Source: Bombardia bombarda
Lineage: Eukaryota; Ascomycota; Sordariomycetes; Sordariales; Lasiosphaeriaceae
DNA: 64,000 nt
Direction of reading: 5' to 3'
Assembly (NCBI GenBank): GCA_030512295.1
Contig: JAULSR010000001.1
Location: forward strand, 558,001 to 622,000
Shown: one piece after another, positions 11,201-22,878 of the stretch
Layout of the letters: each line of letters opens with the position of its first letter
Numbering within the stretch: position 1 is the stretch's first letter
The notes under the pieces: generated by a model
What the model was told of the DNA's origin: nothing
Databases searched by the model: none
Seen by the model: the letters and a program-made list of their open reading frames with translations, nothing else
Position numbers and translations under genes: made by a program

Positions 11201-14200
11201 GCAGGCAGCATTTGAGGCCATCGCAAATGACAGTGCCATTCTTCGCACGCGAGTCATCCAGGTATCGCAGCGCGGGCTGATGCAAGTGCTGGTCAAGGAG
11301 CCAATTCTCTGGCACACAGCAGCATCGTTGGCAGAGTACCTCGAAAAAGATCGCGACGAGGACATGGATCTTGGTAAGCCTCTGGTGCGATTTGCCCTCA
11401 TTCGCGAGGGTGAGAGCGCACATATCGTCCTGACCATGCACCACGCCCTCTACGACGGGTGGTCCATGCCTTTGGTCATTGACCGCGTCAACAAGGCTTA
11501 TCAGGGCCTACCACTCCAGCGGCCTCCTGCCGAATTCAAGGATTTTATCCGATATCTTAACAGCACGCTCGACCGTGAGGCCTGTGACACGTACTGGCGT
11601 GAGCAGTTGGTGGGCGCCACAGGGGTCCAGTTCCCAACTCTGCCCTTTGAGGGATACCAGACCCAGGCCGACTCCCTGTTAGAACTGGATATCTCGCTGG
11701 GTGGACGAAAGCTACCAACCTCTGCAAACGTTACCATCACTCTTGCGACGGTGATCCGTGCCGCATGGGTACTGGTTGCATCCCAGTACTGCAGCGGTAA
11801 TAACGAAATCGTCTTTGGCGAGACACTGACAGGCCGCAACGCACCGATCGTCGGTGCCGACCAGATCGAGGGCCCAATGATCACCACGGTTCCTGTCCGT
11901 GTATCCCTCGACCGCGATATGACCATCGAGGAATATCTCCAATCCATCGCCGAACAGATGATCGCCCAGATGCCCTACGAACACGCGGGACTGCAGCACA
12001 TTCGCAGACTAACTGACGATGCTCTCCAGGCATGCGAGCTTCGCACTGGCTTGGTGCTCCATCCCGCTGCCGGCGAGGCACCAGTCACCGGGGAGAACCC
12101 AGCGAGCGGTCTCATGCCAGCAGGTGATACCGAGGCTGCGCAAGAGGCGCTCAAATTCAACACATATGCGCTGATGCTGGTGTGTTCTCTCTCGGCAGAT
12201 GGCTGCTTCGTCATGGCGAGCTTTGACTCCAAGACGGTTGATAAGGGAACTATGGAGCGAGCGCTAGATCAGCTCCAGCTCGTGGTGAGACAGTTGTGCG
12301 AGGACGGCGGAAAGCAAAGAAAGATCAGAGACATTCAGCGCCTGACCGATGTCGACAAGAGCAAGCTTCAACAACTGAGTAAGCAGGTGAGGGCACGCAG
12401 CGCGGACTCGGATGTGTTTGAGTGCACAGAAGACGAGATAGAGTCTTTGTGGATTGTCGATGCGGCCGACAATGAATCCGGTGGTGACAACTTGCGTCTG
12501 GTGCCACACGGTGCAGTGGGCGAGTTACTGGTAGAGACGAGAAGGGAATTGGCCGCTCCCGCCACTGTTGTGGTTGAGAGACCTGAGTGGCTCAACGATG
12601 AAACCGCGGAAGGGGAAGGCGAGAGGCCGCGGCTTTACAAAACTGGGCGTCTGGCCAAGTTCAATCTTGAGGGCGACTCCCCCACGCTTTGCATCCTGCG
12701 AGCAGCTCAGCCTAGAACTAACGTGATCAAGAAGAGGCCAACAACATCCGCACCATCAGCAGTTGCCGCCACCTCCGCTAAGCAAAAGACACTGCGAAGC
12801 ATCTGGAGTCGACTCTTGAATATCGACGAGGATGCCATTTATCTGGGTGACAGTTTCTTCAACCGCGGTGGCGACTCCATCACGGCCATGAAGCTCGTGT
12901 CCGAGGCACGCCAACAGGGCTTGCAGATCAGCGTCGCCCAGGTTTTCGCCAATCGAACTCTTTTCGACATGGCCAATGTCATGCAGGCATCTCCTACGGC
13001 CGCAGTTTCCCAGGAGGGCGATGCGAACCGGACAGAATACAAACCTTTCTCTTTGCTCGAAGAAGAAGCCACAGCCTTGAAGATAGACGACGAGCAAGAT
13101 GCTTCTACCCAGGAGGTCATTCCTGCTCCTTTTGTAGAGCGCATCCGGGACAGTCTCACAGACAAGTCGTGGAAGATCACCGACATACTGCCGGCCCGAC
13201 CATTGCAAGAGATTGCCGTCAGGGGCACCGTTGACCTCCCACGCTTCTCAATCCGCTACGAGCTCCTCCACTTCAGCGGTGACGTCGACAAACAGAAGCT
13301 GCTCCGAGCTTGCCACGAGCTCGTAGCCCGCAACGAGATCCTGCGCACCGTTTTTGTCCGCGAAGCGGGCACCTGCTACGGCGTCGTCCTGGAAGACCTT
13401 CCCCTCCCCGTGGTCGAATATGAGATCGACGGCGACGATATCAACGCCTTCACCGGCCAGCTCTGTACCCTCGACTCGCAGACGCGCATGCCCTACGGCT
13501 CCTCCTTCGTCAAGTGGTTCTTCGTCACCAACGGGGCGCAGTGCAGCCTGGCGTTCCGCCTCTCGCACGCCCAGTACGACGAGATCTGCCTGCCCATCTT
13601 CCTGCACCAGCTCCACCAGCTGTACCAAGACGCCGACGCCGTCCCGCCCTCGTTCCCCTTCTCCGCCTTCGTCGCCCACACCCTGCGCGACAGCATCCCC
13701 CGCGCCATCCCCTACTGGCGCGACCTGCTCGCCGGCTCCACGGGCATCACCCCCTTCCGCCCAGATACCCCCATAGTCTCGCGTCGCCACTTTGCCATCC
13801 ATCGCAGCGTGGACATCTCGGCGCGCAGCCGCGACGTGACTGTCGCGACTCTGCCGTCGGCGACATGGGCGCTGACGCTCGCGCGCCACCTCGGCATCGC
13901 AGATGTCGTCTTCGGCGAGGTCGCTTCGGGCCGCAGCGTCGATGTCCCGGGTGTGCCTGACGCTAATTCCATCGCTGGACCCTGCTGGCAGTACGTGCCG
14001 ACGCGGGTGCGCTTCAACGACAGCAAGGCGCCCATCAGGACGGGCCATGATTTGCTGGCGGCGCTGCAGGACCAGCACATGACGACGTCGTCGTACGACT
14101 CCATGGGCCTGGACGAGATCGTGCGCGACTGCACCGACTGGGAGCCTAGCAGCACGCAGTGGTTTGACTCGGTCGTGCATCAGGACGTGGCGCATGTCGA

Positions 14201-14429
14201 GAAGCTGTCGTTTACGGGCGGGCAGACGGCGAGCTTCGAGACGATTTATCCGTTTGAGGAGCCGTTGAGGGAGTGGAAGATCCAGGCGTTTAGGGACGGG
14301 GAGACGCTTACGCTGGAGGTTATCACGTTTGAGTCGTGGAAGGAGGAGGCGGCGGGGCTGTTGGATGAGCTGGTTGTGTCGTTGGAGCAGCTGGTGCAGA
14401 GGCCGTGGGAGGATTTGAACATTGTGTAG
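8263..14429 (+). CDS. NPS6: Extracellular siderophore NRPS, NPS6/SidD type
   Basis: Two exons, 8263-8760 and 8823-14429 (intron 8761-8822, GTATGT...CAACAG), encode 2034 residues. Domain order is: N-terminal extension; A domain (A3 FTSGSTGKPKG near residue 400, A5 YGPSECT near 534, A7 LYMTGDL near 638, A10 SGKIDRKKL near 766); carrier T1 with GGDSL (Ser about 837); C1 with intact HHALYDG (His about 1040); a relic A domain of only about 130 residues (1338-1470) keeping GAVGELLVE and LYKTGRL; T2 with GGDSI (Ser about 1518); and a terminal C domain with SHAQYDE (His about 1748). Order and length match fungal NPS6/SidD, which assemble fusarinine-type hydroxamate siderophores from acylated N5-hydroxyornithine by iterative use of one A domain. 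The neighbouring ABC exporter and iron-type GATA sites agree. Product identity is inferred; no ornithine hydroxylase is in the window. Confidence 0.93.
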
Positions 14430-14869
14430 GTAGGCAGATGCGGATTTGTGGGGGGGTTTATGTGTGACAATGTATGCGTAGTATGGATGTTGTTATGTTG
14501 TACGTTTTTGATGCAAAATGGGTTGGAAGTCTGAATTTTAACAAGTTTTCGAGTTCAAATGTTGAACTGCTTGAGCAGCGGAGAGCTTATCCCTGTAAAG
14601 AGATTTATGAGATGAAGCGAGTCGTTGGTTGAGGGAGTGATAGCGGGGAAGTTGGGCAGGCAAGCAGATAAGGCAGGGTCCCCTGTGCCGCTGCACGTAC
14701 GGGCCGTTCCTTCCCTCTCCACAACCTATCTGACCAGACAGTCGGCAGTTGCAACGACTTAAAGGTTACTACCTACCTTAGCCAAAACCTTACCCTCAAT
14801 CAGTTCTCTCCCATTTCATCAACTCGTCTTAGTGCAGCCTAGCCTGGGCACAGTCTGGTTAACCTCGCC
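14430..14869. other. Intergenic region between the NRPS and the MFS gene
   Basis: Holds the NRPS 3' end and the MFS promoter. A plain AGATAA core is present near 14665, but no extended ATCWGATAA site. Nothing else is recognised. Confidence 0.5.
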
Positions 14870-16438
14870 ATGGCCAGCCTCCGCGGGCCGTGGCTCGTGG
14901 CAGCCATCACGTCGGTGTGCAGCATGGGCTTCATGCTGTTCGGCTACGACCAGGGCGTCATGTCGGGCGTGGTCATCTCGTCGTACTGGCTCGACACGAT
15001 GGGCAACCCCTCAGAGCTGGTCATCGGCACCATCACGGCCCTCTACGACGTGGGCGCCGTCGTGGGCGCCGTGCTCGCCGCCTTCACCGCCGAACCCCTG
15101 GGCCGCAAGCGCACCCTGCTGCTGGGCGCCCTGCTCGTCGCCGTCGGCGGCCTGCTCATGTCGGCGTCGCTGACGCGCACCCAGTTCATGGCCGCGCGCG
15201 TCATCGTCGGCATCGGCATCGGCTACACCACCAGCGTGACTCCCGTCTACCAGAGCGAGATCAGCGCCCACGAGCAGCGCGGCTGGCAGGTCTGCTGCCA
15301 GTTGACCACCATGCTGCTCGGCCTGCTGCTGGCCTACTGCCTCAACTACGCCTTCTACTTCCACCCCGGCGCTGCCCAGTGGCGCTTCCCCTTGGCCTTC
15401 CAGTGTGTCTTTGCCATCTACATCTTGGCATTGGCGCCGTTCCTGCCTGACACGCCGCGCTGGCTGCTGCGCCACGACGAGACGCCGGATCGCGGACTGA
15501 GCGTGCTCGCGCGGCTCAGGGGAAAGAGCGAGGACGACCACGCGGTGCAGCGAGAGATGACGGAGATTCTCAATGTGATCAGCCTCGAGTCTAAGGAGCA
15601 GGGCACTTGGGGTGATTTGTTCCGGTCAAACGGTGTCAGCGCCAACAAGCGCTTCTATCTAGCTGTGGGCATCCAGTTTATGCAGCAGATGAGCGGGATC
15701 AACATCATCACGTATTTCGCCCCGACTCTATACAAGACGACTCTGGGCATGAGCCAGGAGACGGCCTTGCTGTTAGGCTGCTTCACCCAGCTGTGGTACG
15801 TCATGGCCTCGTTTGTAACTTGGTACACCATCGACAGAATTGGGCGACGCAAACTGTTCATTAGCATGGCGCTGGCCATGAGCGTGGTGTTTGTGGGCGA
15901 GGCGCTGGCAACTGCAGCGGGTACACCAGCCGGCGCTGTGGCGGCCGTGGTGTGCTTGTTTCTCTTCGAGGCGTGCTTCACCTGGGGCTGGATGGCTTGT
16001 GTATGGATCTACCCGCCAGAAATCCTACCATTGCGCATCAGGGCCAAGGGATCAGCACTGGCTGCCGCTGCGGATTTTGTTGGCAACTGGATTGTGGTAG
16101 AGATCACGCCTATTGGCATTGCGAAAATGGGCTGGCAATTTTTTCTGGTGTGGGCTATGTTCAACCTCGTCAATGCTGTGGTCGTGTGGCTGGTGTACCC
16201 TGAGACAGGGGGGTTGGTGCTTGAGGCTGTTGATCATGTCTTTACTGAGGACATTGAAGGTCATATGCTACAGGGCAGTGGGTTTGAGCGACTGCAGTGG
16301 GCACGGGTGCGAGTTGCCGCACAGGCTGTTAAGGAGAGCAAAGCGAGGATGCGAGACCCCTCGATTCTTGATGAGTCTGAACGCGGGCTTCTAGAAGATG
16401 CAGAAGAGAGTTCAGATGATGAGGGAAGACTCCTGTAG
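14870..16438 (+). CDS. MFS sugar-porter family transporter
   Basis: Intronless 522-residue protein (MASLRGPWLVAAIT) with about twelve hydrophobic segments. Sugar-porter marks are GYDQGVMSG in TM1, a GRKR loop after TM2, the segment TPVYQSEISAHEQRG, FLPDTPRWLL before the central loop, QQMSGINIITYFAP in TM7, DRIGRRKL between TM8 and TM9, and the closing PETGGLVLEAVDHVF. It would move a hexose, disaccharide or related polyol by proton symport across the plasma membrane; the substrate cannot be read from sequence. It lies 440 bp downstream of the NRPS on the same strand but lacks the look of a siderophore-iron transporter, and its promoter lacks the extended iron GATA site. I therefore treat it as outside the siderophore unit. 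Confidence 0.92.
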   Translation: MASLRGPWLVAAITSVCSMGFMLFGYDQGVMSGVVISSYWLDTMGNPSELVIGTITALYDVGAVVGAVLAAFTAEPLGRKRTLLLGALLVAVGGLLMSASLTRTQFMAARVIVGIGIGYTTSVTPVYQSEISAHEQRGWQVCCQLTTMLLGLLLAYCLNYAFYFHPGAAQWRFPLAFQCVFAIYILALAPFLPDTPRWLLRHDETPDRGLSVLARLRGKSEDDHAVQREMTEILNVISLESKEQGTWGDLFRSNGVSANKRFYLAVGIQFMQQMSGINIITYFAPTLYKTTLGMSQETALLLGCFTQLWYVMASFVTWYTIDRIGRRKLFISMALAMSVVFVGEALATAAGTPAGAVAAVVCLFLFEACFTWGWMACVWIYPPEILPLRIRAKGSALAAAADFVGNWIVVEITPIGIAKMGWQFFLVWAMFNLVNAVVVWLVYPETGGLVLEAVDHVFTEDIEGHMLQGSGFERLQWARVRVAAQAVKESKARMRDPSILDESERGLLEDAEESSDDEGRLL

Positions 16439-17450
16439 TCGTGATTGTCATTGGTTTGGGGACATGACCCGGTCTCGATTTGAGCACAGCCATTGGAGTT
16501 GCAGCATTGCTATTGCGGTTGTTCACCTATTTGGCAGGCAGTATTACCGTGTCAAATACAAAAGAAGGAAATCATCGATCGTCTACAAAGTCCTACAGAT
16601 CACAAATTTGAGGATTGAAGTTTGAGTCGAGATGAAATGTACCCCACTTTCCATCATGGGGCGATGAGCTTGGTTTCGGCGCATTGTTTCCATCCAATAA
16701 AATCCTGCATCAGTGGTTTAGTGGTAAAATCCATCGTTGCCATCGATGGGCCCCGTGTTCGATTCACGGCTGATGCATACATTTATCTTTTGCCTCTGGG
16801 ACATAGGCTCTATTCTTTTAGTTGATTGCCTCATATTGTTATACTCTTCTTCTCTCATTTTCTCGTTGTACGGAATACAATTCCTGGTGTTTTCTTTCCT
16901 CCTTGTTCTCAGTCCATTTTCCAGTCAGGCACGGATGCGTCCCAACAGGGATGCAATGGATGGCACGTTCCTTCCAAAAAGCTTGGCACGGAAGCTGGTG
17001 CATCGACCCACAACCAAGCACAGGCTGGTTGGTCTGGCAGGCAAGGAGAGCCTGTCCGGGTGCTGATCATGACCAAGCCAAGACAAGTGACGCTAGTGGC
17101 CCAGCAGCATCGCAACCCGACCCGATATCTATCGAACTATGGTCGAGTTCTCGAGCAACACAAACCCCGCCTTCACCCGCCTCCTATTCCGAAGCTTGAG
17201 GAACAAGCAGGGAGTTCTCGTGTTTTCAACGATGGCTGTTTCAAACTGAATCGTTTCGCCGTCCTCCCCATGATAAATTGCTTGGTCCAGACTTCAACCG
17301 TCACCCGAAATGGGCCATCCCAGCAACCCCTGCCAAGCTGTCGTCCACACTCATTGAACTGGCTGTCTGCCTTCATGTCTCTCCTTCAACCACAGAAACG
17401 CAGCTCCAATTGACCTAAACCCCAACAACCACACTCGCTTGAAAGCCACA
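16439..17450. other. Intergenic region containing a tRNA gene
   Basis: Apart from the tRNA-Gly at 16707-16777 nothing is recognised. The 17.0-17.45 kb part is the likely promoter and 5' UTR of the double-psi beta-barrel gene. Confidence 0.5.
16707..16777 (+). tRNA. tRNA-Gly (anticodon GCC)
   Basis: Complete cloverleaf by reading. Acceptor arms GCATCAG (16707-16713) and CTGATGC (16770-16776) pair perfectly. The D arm is TGGTTTAGTGGTA. The anticodon stem CATCG/CGATG encloses TTGCCAT with anticodon GCC at 16739-16741. The T arm is CCGTG-TTCGATT-CACGG, and the discriminator base is A. No intron. The arms closely resemble eukaryotic tRNA-Gly(GCC). Confidence 0.95.
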
Positions 17451-18437
17451 ATGGCGGAAGACAAGGAAAAGGAGGAGAGGGAGGAGATCCCGCAGCTGCC
17501 CAAACGCATCCGCCACTTGCCCGAATGGGAGACGCCCGTTAACCCTCCCAAGCGCACCCGCTACTCGCGCCTCTCCCACCAGATGGCCATGAAGAGGGCG
17601 TCCATCAGTCACCGACACTCGTTATCCACCCTACCCTACGGTGCCGTCTCGCCCATCACCACCACCACCATAACCGCATCAGCCGATCCGTACGGCGTCT
17701 GCTCGCCTACGACGGCATCGACCAACGGCTTCTTTCACCAAAAAGAGCCCCCCAACAGCAGCGACAACAACGAAAGCATCCTCCTCCCGACCCACACATC
17801 AGCCCATGGCCACCCGTCACTACCCACCACCCCACCACACGACGACGACATCAATGCCCCTTCCACCCGCCGCCGCGGCCTCAGTGCCCGCCTCAACGCC
17901 ATCTTCCCGCCAACCAAAACACACTGCGGTCTCGCCCGCCGCCCGTTCCTCCTCTTCGTCCTCCTCCCCGTCATCCTCCTCGTCATCCTCGCCTTCGCCC
18001 TCGGCCTAGGCCTCGGGCTGCGCCATCGCAACACCAGCGCCACTCCGACCACGAACTCCGACCTACCCCTCCCTTCCAACGGACAAAAGACCTACACGGG
18101 CGACCTGACGTACTACAACCTCGGCCTGGGCGCCTGCGGCGAGACCAGCTCCAACGCCGACATGGCCGTCGCCGTGGCGCACTCGCTCTTTGACGCTGCC
18201 GCGCTCGAGGGAAGCACCAACCCCAACGAGAACCCCCTGTGCGGGCGGACGATCCGTGTCTCGCGGGACTACGCCGAGATTGGGGCTGGGGTTATCAGTG
18301 TGCTGGTCAAGGTGGTCGATCGGTGTGTGGGCTGCGAGCCGACGGATCTGGACTTGTCGCCGGCTGTCTATGACTTGTTTGCGCCGGAGGAGAAGGGGAG
18401 GGTACCTGGGCAGTGGGAATGGGCTGATTTGTCTTGA
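17451..18437 (+). CDS. Membrane-anchored double-psi beta-barrel (RlpA/expansin-like) protein
   Basis: 328 residues from ATG 17451, which has the better context (CACAATGG); the in-frame TTG at 17439 is not used as a start. The N-terminal 160 residues are polar, low in complexity and rich in Ser, Thr and Pro. A hydrophobic anchor follows (residues about 164-190, PFLLFVLLPVILLVILAF), preceded by basic residues, which suggests a type II membrane protein. The C-terminal 120 residues form a double-psi beta-barrel: TYYNLGLGACGE, an NPLCGRTIRV segment, VKVVDRCVGC and DLDLSPAVYDLF. Soluble relatives (barwin/expansin-like, RlpA) bind wall polysaccharide. Here the barrel probably faces the wall or secretory lumen while tethered to membrane. 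Catalysis is not implied. Confidence 0.85.
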   Translation: MAEDKEKEEREEIPQLPKRIRHLPEWETPVNPPKRTRYSRLSHQMAMKRASISHRHSLSTLPYGAVSPITTTTITASADPYGVCSPTTASTNGFFHQKEPPNSSDNNESILLPTHTSAHGHPSLPTTPPHDDDINAPSTRRRGLSARLNAIFPPTKTHCGLARRPFLLFVLLPVILLVILAFALGLGLGLRHRNTSATPTTNSDLPLPSNGQKTYTGDLTYYNLGLGACGETSSNADMAVAVAHSLFDAAALEGSTNPNENPLCGRTIRVSRDYAEIGAGVISVLVKVVDRCVGCEPTDLDLSPAVYDLFAPEEKGRVPGQWEWADLS

Positions 18438-20428
18438 TTGGGGCTGGGTTTGGGTCTTGAGAGGATTGGGGTTTTTATAGATTTGGGTTTTGGGGTTTGT
18501 TTTTTGTTCTTAAACGAGGGATGATGAGTTGACAGACTGACTCGCGGGATACGGGGTTTATGGTCCGGTTTAGTGTTGGACTATGGGCTGAAGGATAGTG
18601 ACCGATAACGATCGCAAAGCGTTTTTGAGTTGTGTCTTTTAGGGCAGCGTATTATGTCCAACTTCGGGTAAATCCAACAAGGGATATAGAATTGATTACA
18701 TCACGGACTCTATAGCACGCCCCCAGATATCTCGAGCTATTTTGGCGATCGGGGCTTATACTAGTCTTGGAAGGGGTTCGTCAGAGCAACCGGGAAGATG
18801 CTGCTGCTTGGTGGATATCAAGGTATAATTGAAAACCAGGGCATATGAATCCACCGTTGTTAAGATGTGATTGGTGACTAGGTAGAGAATAGAGTGACAG
18901 GCCCAAGTTTGTGTTCTTCAATATCACATTAAAACTGAATGGAACCAACAGAATTTTGGATTAACTTGTCAGTCATCATTTGATTCCTATCCATGATTGG
19001 CAATCGCCCATATATCAACCATTTCCGGCACGCCTCTTGGTCGAGGATCGAAATCAGTATTACATTACAATGGCTCTCAAAATTTGCTTTTGCACTTTGG
19101 TAGGTATCGCCCCTGGTGACTGCCAGATAGCAGTCCCTCATTCCACCTCACTTAATACATATATGACAGATCCAAAGCCAACACTTTAAAAACTCCTACC
19201 AGGCATATCAACACAAAGAAGTGAAGGTAAACTGGAACATCATTGAAGCCCAAATGGAAACGGAGGACTTGAATTGACTTCCCACCCAGTACAGAGAGAC
19301 GTATAACAAGCGAACCACGTCTGTCCTCGTCGCCATCATTACTGAGATCTCGCCTCCCTCTTATAACACATTGAAGATCTCAGCCCTCTCAACTTTTATT
19401 ATACCAACCATAATTTCCCGGCCACATGTCCGTCTGAGTAGAAAATCTCTTGATAACCTTAGTGGACCAAACACCACTTTACAGGTCAGATATTGACACA
19501 ACCAAAACACCTCGCTTCTCTAAGCGACCTGACAGAAATGCTCCGCCTCTTTGTACACCGTGCTCAACACCGAGACCGTGCCTTTGCCAGACAGACTTTA
19601 CCCACCGCCCATTAGTCGCGCAAACGCCTCGCTGAAACAAACACTTCCAAGAAACAAATTTGTACAAGAATCTCCCTCACAGTAACAGAAACCCATGCTA
19701 ACCGGCCGCAATTTCAGACCAGGCAGCTACTTTTAGACCTTATGTAGGATGTGAAGGTCACCCATAACTCCCTTCTCTTAGGCAGCTTAAAAAAAAGAAA
19801 CGTTATATGTGTGGTATCGTACACCCACTTGTACATGATCGAATGTCTTGCGCATGGGTTTGGCCTTGACACCGAGCTGAGGACAAGCTGTGTAACGTAT
19901 CCCCCACTGACTGCTGAATGATATGAAAAGAAATAAAGGTGAAATAGCAAAAAACAAAAAGCATCGGTTTGAAGGATAAAAGACCTCAAGATAGGACCAA
20001 GACCGTCTGACGAGAAAGGAACAAATAGGATGATGTACTAAAGTAGGGCCGTGGGCGCAGTCAGATCACAAGGTTTGACTGTGCCGTGTGAAAGACTCAA
20101 CGAACGAACCGAAACATAGTCGGAGCTTGCTCTGACTTGCGGTACTTCAAAAGAACAATTCGAGGGAGCAATCATAAACTTGACTAAACAGGAAGAAGAA
20201 AGAAGAAAATAGATGATGCCTGCTTCGACACCTTTCTGTAAATGAAACTGAGCCAAGTGTTTTGTCTAGTTTTGTTCTTATATAGGAGTCATTTCCCTTC
20301 AATAGAAGAAATTGAATCGACACCTGAGTGTCTCTCAGATTCAGAACTGTGTCGAAGTATCCAACGAGCGATAGTTGCCATGAGGCGGCAGTAGAAGGCG
20401 TCAGTGTAGGTCACAACCGTGGAATATT
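18438..20428. other. Intergenic region, convergent gene ends
   Basis: About 2 kb between two converging genes (double-psi beta-barrel, plus; C2H2 factor, minus), AT-richer than the flanks. It probably contains both 3' UTRs. No coding or RNA feature is recognised. Confidence 0.5.
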
Positions 20429-22878
20429 TTACTGGCCTGTTGTTGAGAATACAAGCTCAAACGGCATCTCAGTCAGCTCGTCATTTGACATATGCATCGT
20501 GTTAGGATGATGAAGCATGTGGTCCTGAAACATGGCGGCCTGAGTAATCGTTGCAGAAGATGAGATCGGCGAGGTATAGTTGTGACTGTCCATACTGGGC
20601 ATGGACGAAGAAATGTTTTGTTGAAGATGATGGTCCGATTGGGTGTTAAAGTCAAACCCAGACGATGAGATGGGTATGTTGTGCATGGAAGAAGACACAT
20701 ACAACGATGTATCGTTGGAAAAGAATTCCGGAGCTTGTGAGCCTAGGTCTCCCTGTAGTTCCAAGTTATGGAACGATGGGCCAACCCCATTAGGGTCATG
20801 ATTAAAGCCTCCCCCGAGCCCGGCAAATGTTGTCATATCGTCGTATCCGTCCGGCCCCAGCCCAGCCCGAAGACCAGCCTGCGACCCACAATTAGACTCG
20901 AATAGATCGGGCTCCAGGTCGTCGTGATCTGCGATGCCGACTGACTCAGCGCCATCGGGGATGAGTGCACCCTCTTCGTCCATGGATACGGGTACTTCAA
21001 CCATCCAAAGCTTCAGCTCAGTCATGGGTGGCCAGTCGCCGCCACCCTTGCCACCGCGCTTCTCGTCGTCGCCTTTGTTGCCAGAGTTAGACCCTTTGGG
21101 TCTACCCTTCGAGCCCCCAGCCCCTTTGCGGGCTGGCTTGACTTTGAAATGAGTACGTCGAAGATGGGCAGCAGCGTTGTAGTAAGCACCGTATTGCTTT
21201 TTCTGTGAACACTGCTTGCAGTCGCTCAGAGACTTGACTGCAGTTTCGGAGTGTGATATCCCAGCAAGACCGGGATCGCGACATATCCACTTCTTAACCG
21301 TGCTCTTATGTTTGGCTTCGGTATGCCGACGCAACTCGTGATCGCCTCTGAACCCTTCGGGATTCTCATTGCATTGGAAACACTTCACCTTGGGATGCTT
21401 TGGGCGTTCGTACTTCGCCTTTGCTATCACAGCTTTCCCATCTTTCTCCTTGTTGCTGGTGGACTCGGCAGCTTCCTTCTTAACGACATCGGCTGCTGGT
21501 TTGGGTTGAAGATGTCGTGACTTCGTAGCATTAAAGTTTTGACGAAAGAGGGCTTCCTTGGCGCGATGTTTTAACGACTGGTTAGATCTGATGCTGTCTT
21601 TGGAGATAGATCGTTCCATCGAGAGGTGTTGCTCGAGAAAACTGCTGTGGTCATATCCTTGGGGAATGTCGGCGTCAATAGATGATGATGATCTGGAGCT
21701 GGACTGAGAAACCGACTTCACCATCTCGTGGTTATATTGAGAAAGGTACGAATCAACTGGTGCTGAAGACGGGTAGGCATAGGAGAAGGATTCGAGGTTG
21801 TCAGCTTCCATCTCCAAATGATCGGTGTCAACTGCCGACCGCTTCCTCAGCAGAGGCGGGTGATTGACGATATGAGAGTTGCCGAAGCTACCCTGGCGAG
21901 TATGGCCGCGAGTCGAGCGTTCTGACTGTATTCGAACCATCTCGCTGAACTGGCCGGATATGGACGCATTATCGTTCATAATGCTGTTAGACCTCGTCAT
22001 CGGGGTGTCTATTGTTGGCCCCGAGGTCATTGACCCGCAAGCTGATGGGATCCCAGAGTTGCTAGCGAACTGGGAAAGATCATTCCGTGACAATAGGCTA
22101 GTGGTAGACGGTATGCCAATGGGGACTGTGTGCATTGTAGATCCCGATGCGAAATTATCCTCCCCGATACTGGATAGGAAATCGGCCACGTCCCACTCCC
22201 TACCACCTGCAGCAAGAGGCTCCATTGCTCGGCTTTCTGGCTGCCCCGAGTAGAAGGAATCTCGGTGGGTGAAGGTATTTGCCGGCTGTTGGAATCGGCC
22301 GTGGTTATGAGGGGTATACATCACGTTCGTGGTGGTGGGTATTGAGTGATTGCTTCGTGCAGCTGGGGGGCATGGAGGGGTAATGGACGTAGAGTTTCTG
22401 GCCACTAGTAGAGACTGGGCCGCCGACATACTGGTGGATGAGCTTGAGCTGGATCGCATCATCTTTGATATAGATGATGGGGCCGGAGTATGTGTAGTCT
22501 TGGATCGCTTCATGGGACGAGCGTGATCATGATACTAGAAACGGAGAATCAGTAGGGTTGGACTTCAACGCTTCGTTGATTCGAGGGGCTTACTGGTTGG
22601 TAAGTTTGCTCGACCTTGCAGCTTAGGTCGGCGGCCATGTTGCCGCCAGCCGCACTGTGGGGCACCGTATTGCTCCTTGAACGTCCATTGCCGTCGAGTG
22701 GCGAAGGGGGGAAGGATGATATGTGGTAGTTGCCATCAGAGTCAAGAGGAGCAACCTGTACAGAGGATCCTGCTCTCTTGAGCTGATCCTCAATTTCGCG
22801 TACCTCGTTTGCCTTCACACGCGCCTCATTTTGCGTTTTCTGCAGCAATGCCTTGAGCCTCTGGACTTCAAGGCTCAT
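20429..22878 (-). CDS. C2H2 zinc-finger protein, probable transcription factor
   Basis: Two exons, 22878-22594 and 22534-20429 (intron 22535-22593, minus donor GTAAGC, acceptor TCTAG), give 796 residues. The start MSLEVQRLKALLQ is the first ATG in frame; the frame extends further upstream only through a GTG. Residues 1-40 look like a coiled coil (KALLQKTQNEARVKANEVREIEDQ). Long Ser/Asn-rich stretches follow. The finger block at about residues 475-550 has CFQCNENPEGFRGDHELRRHTEAKH, a middle Cys segment (KKWICRDPG) and CKQCSQKKQYGAYYNAAAHLRRTH. A basic GRPKGSNSG tail beyond it resembles an AT-hook-like stretch. The C-terminus is acidic then Ser/His-rich. I recognise the type as a fungal C2H2 regulator conserved in filamentous ascomycetes but cannot name an orthologue. 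About 6.3 kb of gene-free upstream sequence suggests complex control. Confidence 0.85.

Noticed and set aside
13248..14195. 315-codon frame antisense to the NRPS 3' end
   Set aside because: Shadow of the GC-rich condensation-domain coding sequence; the Ala/Gly/Arg/Val-rich pattern is what antisense of GC3-rich codons gives.
14870..16438. MFS transporter as the siderophore-iron importer of the cluster
   Set aside because: Signature motifs are those of sugar porters and its promoter lacks the extended iron GATA site.
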